Counted from the stretch's first letter, positions 20,946-32,186 are shown. The stretch is 64,000 nucleotides of DNA from Rebecca billardiae RCC1528 (GCA_965240325.2 OZ251240.1:434001-498000); one strand, 5' to 3'. Notes: generated by a model from the letters alone, not told the origin. Program-made: numbers and translations.

Positions 20946-22268
20946 GGAATGGCGGGCCGTAGGTCCGCCCCTTGTAGTGCCCGGGAAAAAGATAAGAAAA
21001 GATAAGAAAAAGAAAATCGCCTCGCCAAGAAAAGAAAATCGCCTCGCTCACTACCGGGCGCCCTCGCAGCTCCCACTGGGGACGCTCGGCCGAAAACCAT
21101 CTGGCGCCTGGCGCGGAGCGCGTGGGCGGCGCGCGCCGAATCCAACGCCGGCGCGGACATCGTGAGAGGACTCCCGAACGGTGTTTTCGCCCGATTCGCG
21201 ATTGCTGCCCTCGTCGTCTCGCGTGCAGGTCGAACGAGGGCCAAAGTCGACGCGTTTGGAGGTACGCTCGGCGCGTCGACACGATCGTGCGACCTGGGGC
21301 GGTCCTCGCCCGACTTGCACGTCGAGCGCTCGCACGAGCCATAGCATCAAGCGCTGCGCACGATGGCCGCCTCGCTCGATTCACCGTCGCGCGTCGGGCT
21401 CGGTGCGGAAAGGCCCTCATCACGAGGTGTCTCGCGGGCGGGAAGCGCCATCCCACGCGACGCAAGATTTGGCGCGGCCTTCTGAACACCATAACCGGAA
21501 TCCACACACCGGACTATCGCGTGCCCCGGTTGGCAAGGTCGGGCGCATGCAAATCCGTTTGCTACGGTCGGTGGCGTTGTCCGGCCTGCATGGCGTCGAC
21601 GGTGGCCAATGCGACGGAGGGGCAGCGCAAAGCGGCGTACGACGCGCACTGCACGCACCTGCTGGGTCTGCCGCCGTGGCAGGAATCGCGTCTTCGCGAG
21701 TCGGCGACTGAGGCGACAGCGCGCTATCACCGATCCCAGATGCGCACTAACCCTAGCACTGTCCGCGACGAGATGAAACGTCGCGCGTGCAGAATCGCCG
21801 CCCCATCCTCCACCATGGCACGGGCGCTGCGGGACGAGGCCGACGTCGTGAAGCCGGTGACGCATGCGCTGCGCTTCCTGTGCCTGCTCGAGCAGCTCGT
21901 GCCCACCCTCGATCGCGAGTGGCACACGCTCTCGCACTGCGCGCGCGCGCACCACCAACAGCTCCTGATACTGCCGAACGTGCGAGTGCCAGACCTGTCG
22001 CACGGAGCGGCGAGCGCCGACGAACGCTTGGACCTGGACGCGCTGTTGCGCAGCGTGGCGGCCGTGCACGACGCCGACGCGACCTTCGCCGAACCTCGTG
22101 CCCGGAGCGGACATTGGCATCCTCGCGACACACGATCTCAGCTGGCGGCAGGAGGAGATGCTCTTTCGTCATCCTGCCCGTAAAAACGCTAAAAGGCGCG
22201 AACCCGCTGGGGAAATATTGCGACAGCACTGGCACGGCCCGCCGACCCCCCCCGCCCGCCAGGGCACA
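20946..22268 (+). repeat. Repeat R, copy 2 (1.3 kb)
   Basis: This is the second tandem copy, nearly identical to copy 1. The junction with copy 1 is ATAAAGGGGAA. On its right, the same end sequence (AGTTTTT) runs into repeat B, the half copy that carries the foldback element. Confidence 0.9.
21590..22183 (+). CDS. Repeat-borne ORF in R copy 2 (197 aa)
   Basis: It encodes the same protein as the copy 1 ORF plus four residues (NPST) from a 12-bp in-frame insertion at about 21749-21760. The frame is also open upstream for about 156 codons without an ATG, including TIVRPGAVLARLARRALARA and TRRKIWRGLLNTITGIHTPD. Those stretches are recognisable in the third copy too, so a longer protein with a missed 5' exon or a non-ATG start is possible. 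In copy 1 a 5-bp insertion breaks that upstream extension. Function unknown. Confidence 0.45.
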   Translation: MASTVANATEGQRKAAYDAHCTHLLGLPPWQESRLRESATEATARYHRSQMRTNPSTVRDEMKRRACRIAAPSSTMARALRDEADVVKPVTHALRFLCLLEQLVPTLDREWHTLSHCARAHHQQLLILPNVRVPDLSHGAASADERLDLDALLRSVAAVHDADATFAEPRARSGHWHPRDTRSQLAAGGDALSSSCP

Positions 22269-22347
22269 GTTTTTAAAAAACAACATCCGGCTCATGAGGC
22301 AACACTGTTAATATTATCAATCAGACCGCTCATCAGGCTACTTCATG

Positions 22348-22354
22348 GGTCTGA
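22348..22354. repeat. Left target-site duplication of the foldback element
   Basis: GGTCTGA sits immediately left of the element and is repeated at its right end (32137-32143). An extra G shared by both sides allows an 8-bp reading. The empty site at 18369-18375 has it once. Confidence 0.85.
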
Positions 22355-24048
22355 CAATACGGTTTGGCGCTTTTCGGCCAACTCAACAGAAGGATGTTCT
22401 GTTGAGTTGGCCGATCGGCGAGGGGGGGGGGTGGGCTCGACAACAGGGCCCAGGCTCTGTTGAGTTGAGCTTGGAGGCCAGCTGGACTCGACAGAAGAAT
22501 GCTCTGTTGAGTCGGTCGGACGTTGGCGGCCTCTCGACAGAGCCCTGGTCTGTTGAGTTGATCGTTGGTGGACACCGGTGATGGGGGTGCCTTGGGGCGC
22601 ACCGACGGCGTAAAGGCGCTGCGGGCGCTGCGGTGCGCGCGACGGCGGCGCGCCCGGTGGCGCTGCTGTTGGAAGCTACTGCGCCCCTCTCCACCTCGCG
22701 CGCTTCGCTCGTCGTCGCCGTCTCCGCACCTGCTACCGGCATGCACGCGTGCGCAGCGCCTCGGACGCCCGTTGACGGCGCGCGCCCCGGCAACCGCCCA
22801 TCACCGGCGGCGGCGAGTGCTGTTGCGGTTGGATGGAATCGGATGGTCTGCTGATAGTTGGACCAACCAACCAACGCCCTCGGTGGGCTTGGGCTTTGGT
22901 GTACGGAGCGTTCGGTGGAACTTGAGCCTCGGCACATTTCCCAGCGAAGTGGCCCACCTCGACGTGGCTGGCACGCTCGTCACGCGCTCCCGAGCGCTCG
23001 TTTCGCGGTGCCGCAGGCCTTGGGCAGACCAGTCAGACATGGCGCGACCGCATTACCGGGCCATGTGCGCACCACATCCGCGCTACGTGGCCTGCGCTCT
23101 GGACGACTGGGAGTCAATGCCCGGACCCACTGCATTCCACTGCCCCGCATGCACCCCGAGTCACCGTCAGAAGGCGTCGACGAGCGCAGAGCGGGTGCGC
23201 GGGAGTTCAACCAACTCGTGTACCTTCTTGCAAGCACCAGTGGCGAGGTCGCACGCCCAATCGTGACCAGCCGTGGAACTTGAGCCGGTCGGCAGCAAAA
23301 CCACCGTGTGGCGGCCGAGATGAAGTAGCAGCGTGCAACTGCAAGGAGGAGGCGCGGTGCGTGTCCGCGGCTGGCGAGAGGCGTCCGGACCGTGATGTTC
23401 TCGGCCGCGTCCGCGCGCTTCCCGCCGCCGCAGGCCCCGTGTACGCCCGTCGTCGCCCTCGCCGCGTGGGGCGTGGGCGCCCACCGAGCTCAAGTTCCAT
23501 GGCAAGGAAGTACTGTACTGATCTACAGTTTACTATGATACAGTACGTAGTAAGATTTAACGTGCACACTTGGTTCAACAGTACGTAGTGATCTTGACAA
23601 TGTGGCCGTGCACGCGGCAACAGGGCTCAGGCGGCCCAGTTGTCGAGTGCAGGCGTGTGTGGCTTGCGATGGCAGCCAGCCGTCAGCCGGGGCGCCACGC
23701 CCACGGTTCGCTGGTGGGCTGGCCCGATGGCGTCGCAGAGCTCACGCGTACGGGGGAGGAGGGCATCGACGAGGAGACGACCAAGGGCGAGAAGCAGCCG
23801 GGGGCACGCAGCACGGGGCTCGGAGCATGCCGCCAGCACGCGTGCCTCCACACCGTCGCACGTCACCCTTGCTCGTAGCTGTGCGCTGTGCTGCACTCAT
23901 CTCACCATCGCCCATGCTACGGGCGCGGCCGGGTGGTGGACATCTACCTGTCGGCGCAGCACTGGCATCGGTGGTCGCCAGACACTTCTCGACTTGCTCT
24001 GCGCGTGACAGCAAGGAGACGGCAGCGCCACAGCTGTGTGAGCAGATG
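22355..24048 (+). repeat. Left inverted arm of the foldback element
   Basis: The arm starts with the terminal repeat, then a perfect 14-bp stem / 5-nt loop hairpin (22378-22391 with 22397-22410). About eight CTGTTGAGT-type subterminal motifs in both orientations lie before 22562. A MITE-derived segment (22901-23513) and a unique part follow. It matches the right arm inverted, apart from small indels and the right arm's 157-bp triplication. Confidence 0.88.
22901..23513. mobile_element. Old MITE-like copy nested in the left arm
   Basis: This 613-bp part is homologous, end to end, to the free-standing 611-bp element at 38493-39103. Its left end GTACGGAGCGTTCGGTGGAA resembles the free copy's terminal repeat; its right end is more decayed. 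The right arm has the same segment at 30658-31584. Confidence 0.75.
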
Positions 24049-24299
24049 TCAGGTGCTGCTCTGCTCAGTGAGGCTGATAGACTGAGCACGCATGGCGGGC
24101 GCTGGCATTCCCCCGCATCCATGAGCCCAACAGGTGCATAGCCGTGCCCAGGAGCGCAGGACCAACCGCCCGGTGCTTCTTCAAACACCTGCGCCCCACG
24201 CTGCAGGCAGGATGAGGGGCGCTCGACTCTACGCCGCACGCGGCGGCAGCAGCTGGGCCGCTGGGATGGTCCTGCGCGGATGACGGCGGTCGCCGCGGC

Positions 24300-26500
24300 T
24301 GACAGCTTGGTGTCACTGGTTCGACGGGCCTGGACGACGGACGCGCCGAGCACGGTGACGCTGTTCGATGCGCCCACGGCACTGCCCAGCGCGCTGGAGG
24401 CGTCGCCATCTGGTGCTGCTGTGCCTGCGCCCAGCTTGGGCAGCAGCAGCTGCGCTCAACTCCCCGCCGCGGGCAGCGGCAGGGATGGTGCCACGGCGGG
24501 CGGCGGCGGTCGACGTAGCTGTCAGCTCGGCGGTGCACGCCCGAGGGGCGTGGGCGCTGGACGCACCGAGCGCGGTGACGCTGCTCGCCTCGACCATCGC
24601 GCTGGAGCCGCTGCCATCCGGTGCTGCTGCGCCCGCGCCCAGCCGGGGCATCAGCAGCTGCGCTCAACTCCGCGCCGTGTGCGGCAGCAGCAGCAGGGAT
24701 GGTGCCACGGCGGGCGGCGGCGGTCCACGGAGCTGTCAGCTCGGCGGTGCACGCCCGAGGGGCGTGGGCGGTGGGCGCATCGAGCGCCGTGACGCTGCTC
24801 GCCTCGCCCATCGCGCTGGAGCCGCTGCCATCCGGTGCTGCTGCGCCCGCGCGGGCAGCAGCAGCAGCGCTCGACTCCGCGCCGCGTGCGGCGGCAGCAG
24901 CAGGGATGGTGCCACGGCGGGCGGCGGCGGTCGACGGAGCTGTCAGCTCGGCGGTGCACGCCCGAGGGGCGTGGGCGGTGGGCGTACCGAGCGCCGTGGC
25001 GCTGCTCGCCTCGCCCATGGCGCTGGAGCCGCTGCCATCCGACGCTGCTGCGCCCGCGCCCAGCCGTGGCAGCAGCAGCAGCGCTCGACTCCGCGCCGCG
25101 TGCGGCGGCAGCAGCAGGGATGGTGCCACGGCGGGCGGCGGCGGTCGACGTAGCTGGAAGCTCGGCGGTGCACGCCCAAGGGGCGTGGGCGCTGGACGCA
25201 CCGAGCGCCGTGACGCTGCTCGCCTCGCCCATCGCGCTGGAGCCGCTGCCATCCGGTGCTGCTGCGCCCGCGCCCAGCCGTGGCAGCAGCAGCAGCGCTC
25301 GACTCCGCGCCGCGTGCGGCGGCAGCAGCAGGGATGGTGCCACGGCGGGCGGCGGCGGTCGACGCAGCTGTCAGCTCGGCGGTTCACGCCCGAGGGGCAT
25401 AGGCGCTGGACGCACCGAGCGCCGTGACGCTGCTCGCCTCGCCCATCGCGCTGGAGCCGCTGCCATCCGGTGCTGCTGCGCCCGCGCCCAGCTTGGGCAG
25501 CAGCAGCAGCGCTCGACTCCGCGCCGCGTGCGGCGGCAGCAGCAGGGATGGTGCCACGGCGGGCGGCGGCGGTCGTCGTAGCTGGAAGCTCGGCGGTTCA
25601 CGCCCGAGGGGCGTGGGCGCTGGACGCACCGAGCGCCGTGACGCTGCTCGCCTCGCCCATCGCGCTGGAGCCGCTACCATCCGGTGCTGCTGCGCCCGCG
25701 CCCAGCCGTGGCAGCAGCAGCAGCGCTCGACTCCGCGCCGCGTGCGGCGGCAGCAGCAGGGATGGTGCCACGGCGGGCGGCGGCGGTCGTCGTAGCTGGA
25801 AGCTCGGCGGTGCACGCCCGAGGGGCGTGGGCGCTGGACGCACCGAGCGCCGTGACGCTGCTCGCCTCGCCCATCGCGCTGGAGCCGCTACCATCCGGTG
25901 CTGCTGCGCCCGCGCCCAGCCGTGGCAGCAGCAGCAGCGCTCGACTCCGCGCCGCGTGCGGCAGCAGCAGCAGGGATGGTGCCACGGCGGGCGGCGGCGG
26001 TCGACGGAGCTGGAAGCTCGGCGGTGCACGCCCGAGGGGCGTGGGCGGTGGGCGCACCGAGCGCGGTGCCGCTGCTCGCCTCGCCCATGGCGCTCGAGCC
26101 GCTGCCATCCGACGCTGCTGCGCCCGCGCCCAGCTTGGGCAGCAGCGGCTGCGCTCGACTCCGCGCCGCGTGCGGCGGCAGCAGCAGGGATCGTGCTACG
26201 GTGGGCGACGGTGGTCTCTAGAGCTGAAAGCTCGGCGGTGTGCGCCTGAGGGCCCTGGGCGGCGGGCGCATTGAGCGCGCTGACGCCTCTCGCCTCGCCT
26301 GGCGCGCTGGAGACGCTCCCATCCGATGCTGCTGCGCCTGCGCCCTGGCGCGCTGCGTGCGGCTGCAGCATCAGGGATGGCGCCACGGCGGGCGGGCGGC
26401 GGTGGATGCAGCTATCAGCTCGGTGCTGCACGCGCGAGGGGCCTGGGCGGAAGGCGCGCGCAATGCAGTGACGCTGATACACGCAAGCCCGGCGGCGCAG
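24300..26500 (+). repeat. Left array of 214-bp tandem repeats
   Basis: The anchor CTCGACTCCGCGCCG recurs at 24870, 25084, 25298, 25512, 25726, 25940 and 26154, exactly 214 bp apart. Shorter units of 207-208 bp precede them (24455, 24663), and the edges are degenerate. Because 214 is not a multiple of three, each unit shifts frame, so the long open frames seen on both strands are not a protein repeat. Confidence 0.92.
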
Positions 26501-26539
26501 ACCCGAGTCGTAGCCCGGCAGGTAGGCGGCACAGTAGTA

Positions 26540-27290
26540 GCGTAGTTTTCGTCAGCATCGATGAGTCAATCGATCAGCATCGATCACGCGCATCATCACT
26601 GGCTACGACATCAGCGCATCCCGGCCTACACGGGACGGAGGCGGAGTGGCGTATATATATATATATCGCGTCGATCAGACTGACGCAGTCCGCGCGCAAC
26701 TGAGCATCAGCAGGCAGTCCGACCGGGCCGTCTCCCGATCCGCGGCCACCGTTCGTCCGACGAAGTCACATCACCACATGACCACACCGTCACAGCGCAG
26801 ATATATATATATCCGGAGCATACATATACGCAGTCGTGATGCCTGATGGCGCCACGGTTGTGCTGGCGGCTCACAGTCACACTCGATCAGTCGTCGCGTC
26901 CGGGTATAATAATAAGTGCGATGAAGCAGTACTTAGTATGAGTATAGTCTGCTGCGCTGATGGCTTAGCAGTCGTCGATCTGCTTATTACGACTACTGCT
27001 GTTCTTAGTCTTACGGGACTATACGGCTCAATAAACTCAATGATGTAGCAGCGCGCAGTAGTCGACATCACTCATCAGAGTAATAAGCTCAGTGACTAAG
27101 CTGACGACGATGATGAGGCGACTACGTGACGCGCGCGGTACTAGATCCGCGCCGACCGTCAGCTTATAGGCGTCATATTCATCCGGGCACCGTGCTACAC
27201 TCCGGCGCGACACGGTCAGCTGGTCAGCAGCTAGTAGAGTCGTAGTTTATAACGACCGGTCGTCGGCGTGCCAAGCAGTACTCAGCACCG
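26540..27290. other. Single-copy centre of the foldback element
   Basis: This is the loop between the inverted arrays. It is AT-richer, with TA runs at about 26650-26664 and 26802-26812 and many ACTG-like cryptic repeats. It looks like ordinary intergenic host DNA rather than the arms. No coding frame longer than about 70 codons is credible. Confidence 0.6.
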
Positions 27291-27299
27291 CCCGACCAC

Positions 27300-29850
27300 C
27301 GCCGCCGGCCTGGCTGTGGCACCTCCCTGCTGCTACCACCGCATGCGGCGCGAAGCCTCCTGAGCGCAGCTGCTGCCAGCTGCAGCCGTGCAGCGGCGCC
27401 GTGGCGCGGGCGCAGCGGCATCGAATGGCAGAGGCTCGAGCGCGCTACGGAACGAGGCGAGCGGCGACACCACGCTCGGTGCGTCCAGCGCCCACGCCTC
27501 TCGGGTGGGCACTGCCAAGCTTTCAGCTGCTGCGGCCGCCCGCCGTGGCACCATCCCTGCTGCTGCCGCCGCACGCGGCGCGGAGTCGAGCGCTGCCGCT
27601 GCTGCCCAAGCTGGGCGCCGGCGCAGCAGCGTCGGATGGCAGCGGCTCCAGTGCCATGGGCGAGGCGAGCAGCGGCACCGCGTTCGGTGCGCCCACCGCC
27701 CACGCCCCTCGGGCGTGCACCGTCGAGCTGACAGCTGCGTCGACAGCCGCCGCCCGCCATGGCACCATCCCTGCTGCTGCTGCCGCACGCGGCGCGGAGT
27801 CGAGCGCTGCTACTGCTGCCACGGCTGGGCGCGGGCGCAGCAGCACCGGATGGCAGCGGCTCCAGCGCCATGGGCGAGGCGAGCAGCGTCACCGCGTTCG
27901 GTGCCTCCAGCGCCCACGCCCCTCGGGCGTGCACCGCCGAGCTGACAGCTGCGTCGACAGCCGCCGCCCGCCATGGCACCATCCCTGCTGCTGCCGCCGC
28001 ACGCGGCGCGGAGTCGAGCGCTGCCGCTGCTGCCCAAGCTGGGCGCCGGCACAGCAGCGTCGGATGGCAGCGGCTCCAGTGCCATGGGCGAGGCGAGCAG
28101 CGTCACCGCGTTCGGTGCCTCCAGCGCCCACGCCCCTCGGGCGTGCACCGCCGAGCTGACAGCTCCGTCGACCGCCGCCGCCCGCCGTGGCACCATCCCT
28201 GCTGCTGCCGCCGCACGCGGCGCGGGGTCGAGCGCTGCTGCTGCTGCCACGGCTGGGCGCGGGCGCAGTAGCACCGGATGGCAGCGGCTCCAGCGCGATG
28301 GTCGAGGCGAGCAGCGTCACCGCGTTCGGTGCCTCCAGCGCCCACGCCCCTCGGGCGTGCACCGCCGAGCTGACAGCTCCGTCGACCGCCGCCGCCCGCC
28401 ATGGCACCATCCCTGCTGCTGCTGCCGCACGCGGCGCGGAGTTGAGCGCTGCCGCTGCTGCCCTGGCTGGGCGCGGGCGCAGCAGCGTCGGATGGCAGCG
28501 GCTCCAGCGCCATGGGCGAGGCGAGCAGCGTCACGGCGCTCGGTGCGCCCACCGCCCACGCCCCTCGGGCGTGCACCGCCGAGCTTCCAGCTACGACGAC
28601 CGCCGCCGCCCGCCGTGGCACCATCCCTGCTGCTGCCGCCGCACGCGGCGCGGAGTCGAGCGCTGCTGCTGCTGCCACGGCTGGGCGCGGGCGCAGCAGC
28701 ACCGGATGGCAGCGGCTCCAGCGCCATGGGCGAGGCGAGCAGCGTCACGGCGCTCGGTGCGCCCACCGCCCACGCCCCTCGGGCGTGCACCGCCGAGCTT
28801 CCAGCTCCGTCGACCGCCGCCGCCCGCCGTGGCACCATCCCTGCTGCTGCCGCCGCACGCGGCGCGGAGTCGAGCGCTGCTGCTGCTGCCACGGCTGGGC
28901 GCGGGCGCAGCAGCGTCGGATGGCAGCGGCTCCAGCGCCATGGGCGAGGCGAGCAGCGTCACGGCGCTCGGTGCGCCCAGCGCCCACGCCCCTCGGGCGT
29001 GCACCGCCGAGCTTCCAGCTGCGTCGACCGCCGCCGCCCGCCGTGGCACCATCCCTGCTGCTGCCGCCGCACGCGGCGCGGAGTTGAGCGCTGCCGCTGC
29101 TGCCCTGGCCGGGCGCGGGCGCAGCAGCGTCGGATGGCAGCGGCTCCAGCGCGATGGGCGAGGCGAGCAGCGTCACGGCGCTCGGTGCGCCCAGCGCCCA
29201 AGCCTCTCGGGCGTGCACCGCCGAGCTTCCAGCTCCGTCGACCGCCGCCGCCCGCCGTGGCACCATCCCTGCTGCTGCTGCCGCACGCGGCGCGGAGTCG
29301 AGCGCTGCTGCTGCTGCCACGGCTGGGCGCGGGCGCAGCAGCACCGGATGGCAGCGGCTCCAGCGCGATGGGCGAGGCGAGCAGCGTCACGGCGCTCGGT
29401 GCGCCCAGCGCCCACGCCTCTCGGGCGTGCACCGCCGAGCTTCCAGCTGCGTTGACCGCCGCCGCCCGCCGTGGCACCATCCCTGCTTGTGCCGCCAATG
29501 CGGCGCGGAGTCGAGCGCTGCTGCAGCTGGGCCCCAGCTGGGCGCAGGCACAGCAGCACCAGATGGGAGCGGCTCCAGCGCGCTGGGCAGTGCCGTGGTC
29601 GCGTGGAGTGACGTCAACGCGCTCGACGCGTCCGTCGCCGTGGCCCCTCGAGCGAGCGACACCGAGCTGTCATCTGCGGCGAACGCCGTCATCCGCAGCG
29701 GGACCATCCCAGCAGCTGCTGCCGCATGCGGTGCAGATTCGCCGAGCGTGGCTGCTGCTGGTGTTGGCCCGGATGGGCGCGGGCGCAGCATCATCAGTTG
29801 CCAGCGACCCCATCGCGGTGGACGCGATGGGCTAGGTCGCTACTTTCGGC
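27300..29850 (-). repeat. Right array of 214-bp tandem repeats (inverted)
   Basis: The complementary anchor (GAGTCGAG or GAGTTGAG) recurs at 27583, 27797, 28011, 28225, 28439, 28653, 28867, 29081, 29295 and 29507. Spacing is 214 bp, and 212 bp for the last step. The units are the reverse complement of the left array, so the arrays are arms of the same palindrome. Confidence 0.92.
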
Positions 29851-30122
29851 GCGCCATTGCCCAGGCCGTTCAAGCGAGCACCACCGAGCTGATAGCTGGA
29901 GCGACTGCCGCCGCCCGTCGTGGTACTGTACTGCTGCTTGCTGCTGCAGCATCAACAGCGCCGCTACTACTATTACCAGCAGCGCTGGGCGCGTGTATCC
30001 GAAGCAGCACCGTACTGTATTGATGGCCCTGCCGTCTGAGTAGGGGAACATGCCAGTAGCTCGCATGCACCAGGATTGCAGTCCATGCCAGTACTGCCTC
30101 GCCGAGTAGAGTAGTAGGACCT

Positions 30123-32136
30123 CATCTGCTCACACAGCTGTGGCGCTGCCGTCTCCTTGCTGTCACGCGCAGAGCAAGTCGAGAAGTGTCTGGCGACCAC
30201 CGATGCCAGTGCTGCGCCGACAGGTAGATGTCCACCACCCGGCCGCGCCCGTAGCATGGGCGATGGTGAGATGAGTGCAGCACAGCGCACAGCTACGAGC
30301 AAGGGTGACGTGCGACGGTGTGGAGGCACGCGTGCTGGCGGCATGCTCCGAGCCCCGTGCTGCGTGCCCCCGGCTGCTTCTCGCCCTTGGTCGTCTCCTC
30401 GTCGATGCCCTCCTCCCCCGTACGCGTGAGCTCTGCGACGCCATCGGGCCAGCCCACCAGCGAACCGTGGGCGTGGCGCCCCGGCTGACGGCTGGCTGCC
30501 ATCGCAAGCCACACACGCCTGCACTCGACAACTGGGCCGCCTGAGCCCTGTTGCCGCGTGCACGGCCACATTGTCAAGATCACTACGTACTGTTGAACCA
30601 AGTGTGCACGTTAAATCTTACTACGTACTGTATCATAGTAAACTGTAGATCAGTACAGTACTTCCTTGCCATGGAACTTGAGCTCGGTGGGCGCCCACGC
30701 CCCACGCGGCGAGGGCGACGACGGGCGTACACGGGGCCTGCGGCGGCGGGAAGCGCGCGGACGCGGCCGAGAACATCACGGTCCGGACGCCTCTCGCCAG
30801 CCGCGGACACGCACCGCGCCTCCTCCTTGCAGTTGCACGCTGCTACTTCATCTCGGCCGCCACACGGTGGTTTTGCTGCCGACCGGCTCAAGTTCCACGG
30901 CTGGTCACGATTGGGCGTGCGACCTCGCCACTGGTGCTTCCGGACGCCTCTCGCCAGCCGCGGACACGCACCGCGCCTCCTCCTTGCAGTTGCACGCTGC
31001 TACTTCATCTCGGCCGCCACACGGTGGTTTTGCTGCCGACCGGCTCAAGTTCCACGGCTGGTCACGATTGGGCGTGCGACCTCGCCACTGGTGCTTCCGG
31101 ACGCCTCTCGCCAGCCGCGGACACGCACCGCGCCTCCTCCTTGCAGTTGCACGCTGCTACTTCATCTCGGCCGCCACACGGTGGTTTTGCTGCCGACCGG
31201 CTCAAGTTCCACGGCTGGTCACGATTGGGCGTGCGACCTCGCCACTGGTGCTTGCAAGAAGGTACACGAGTTGGTTGAACTCCCGCGCACCCGCTCTGCG
31301 CTCGTCGACGCCTTCTGACGGTGACTCGGGGTGCATGCGGGGCAGTGGAATGCAGTGGGTCCGGGCATTGACTCCCAGTCGTCCAGAGCGCAGGCCACGT
31401 AGCGCGGATGTGGTGCGCACATGGCCCGGTAATGCGGTCGCGCCATGTCTGACTGGTCTGCCCAAGGCCTGCGGCACCGCGAAACGAGCGCTCGGGAGCG
31501 CGTGACGAGCGTGCCAGCCACGTCGAGGTGGGCCACTTCGCTGGGAAATGTGCCGAGGCTCAAGTTCCACCGAACGCTCCGTACACCAAAGCCCAAGCCC
31601 ACCGAGGGCGTTGGTTGGTTGGTCCAACTATCAGCAGACCATCCGATTCCATCCAACCGCAACAGCACTCGCCGCCGCCGGTGATGGGCGGTTGCCGGGG
31701 CGCGCGCCGTCAACGGGCGTCCGAGGCGCTGCGCATGCGTGCATGCCGGTAGCAGGTGCGGAGACGGCGACGACGAGCGAAGCGCGCGAGGTGGAGAGGG
31801 GCGCAGTAGCTTCCAACAGCAGCGCCACCGGGCGCGCCGCCGTCGCGCGCACCGCAGCGCCCGCAGCGCCTTTACGCCGTCGGTGCGCCCCAAGGCACCC
31901 CCTTCAGCCATCACCGGTGTCCACCAACGATCACTCAACAGACCAGGGCTCTGTCGAGAGGCCGCCAAGGTCCGACCGACTCAACAGAGCATTCTTCTGT
32001 CGAGTCCAGCTGGCCTCCAAGCTCAACTCAACAGAGCCTGGGCCCTGTTGTCGAGCCCACCCCCCCCCCTCGCCGATCGGCCAACTCAACAGAACATCCT
32101 TCTGTTGAGTTGGCCGAAAAGCGCCAAACCGGGTTG
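30123..32136 (-). repeat. Right inverted arm of the foldback element
   Basis: It is the reverse complement of the left arm, with the terminal hairpin at 32081-32113. It is about 320 bp longer than the left arm, almost entirely because a 157-bp segment is present three times (30783-31253). Small differences such as a CTGAAG-containing insertion near 31900 show the arms have diverged independently. Confidence 0.88.
30783..31253. repeat. 157-bp segment in triplicate, right arm only
   Basis: Units begin at 30783, 30940 and 31097, each opening CCGGACGCCTCTCGCC. The left arm has one copy. All three lie inside the MITE-derived part of the arm. Confidence 0.92.
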
Positions 32137-32186
32137 GGTCTGAGTAGTTCGGCAGCCTGATAAATAATATGACGCTTACAAACTTG
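32137..32186. repeat. Right target duplication and distal half of repeat B
   Basis: GGTCTGA (32137-32143) is followed by 43 bp matching 18376-18418 with one mismatch. After ACAAACTTG the two copies diverge, which marks the edge of repeat B. Confidence 0.88.

Larger units (their letters stand above)
22355..32136. mobile_element. 9.8-kb foldback transposable element with long inverted arms
   Basis: The ends are inverted: CAATACGGTTTGGCGC on the left, and CAACCCGGTTTGGCGC reading inward from the right. Left arm 22355-24048 and right arm 30123-32136 are near-identical inverted copies. Inside them lie two inverted arrays of 214-bp repeats and a single-copy centre at about 26540-27290. A 7-bp (or 8-bp) target duplication and an empty paralogous site prove insertion as a unit. 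Long composite arms with internal tandem repeats are the hallmark of foldback elements such as Drosophila FB and Galileo. CA...TG ends with a 7-bp duplication fit Galileo-like P-superfamily elements, but no transposase is seen, so this copy is non-autonomous and the superfamily is inferred. Confidence 0.88.

Noticed and set aside
24065-26274. Long Ala/Arg-rich open frames across the left 214-bp array
   Set aside because: The 214-bp period shifts frame at every unit, so no single frame keeps one peptide repeat; the frames exist on both strands and mirror each other in the right array.
24300-29850. CRISPR-like or centromeric satellite array
   Set aside because: There are no conserved-repeat/unique-spacer alternations. 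The arrays are confined to an element with defined ends, so they are element parts.
22355-32136. The palindrome as an assembly artefact
   Set aside because: The arms differ (157-bp triplication, small indels, decayed ends), and the flanks show a target duplication with a matching empty site.
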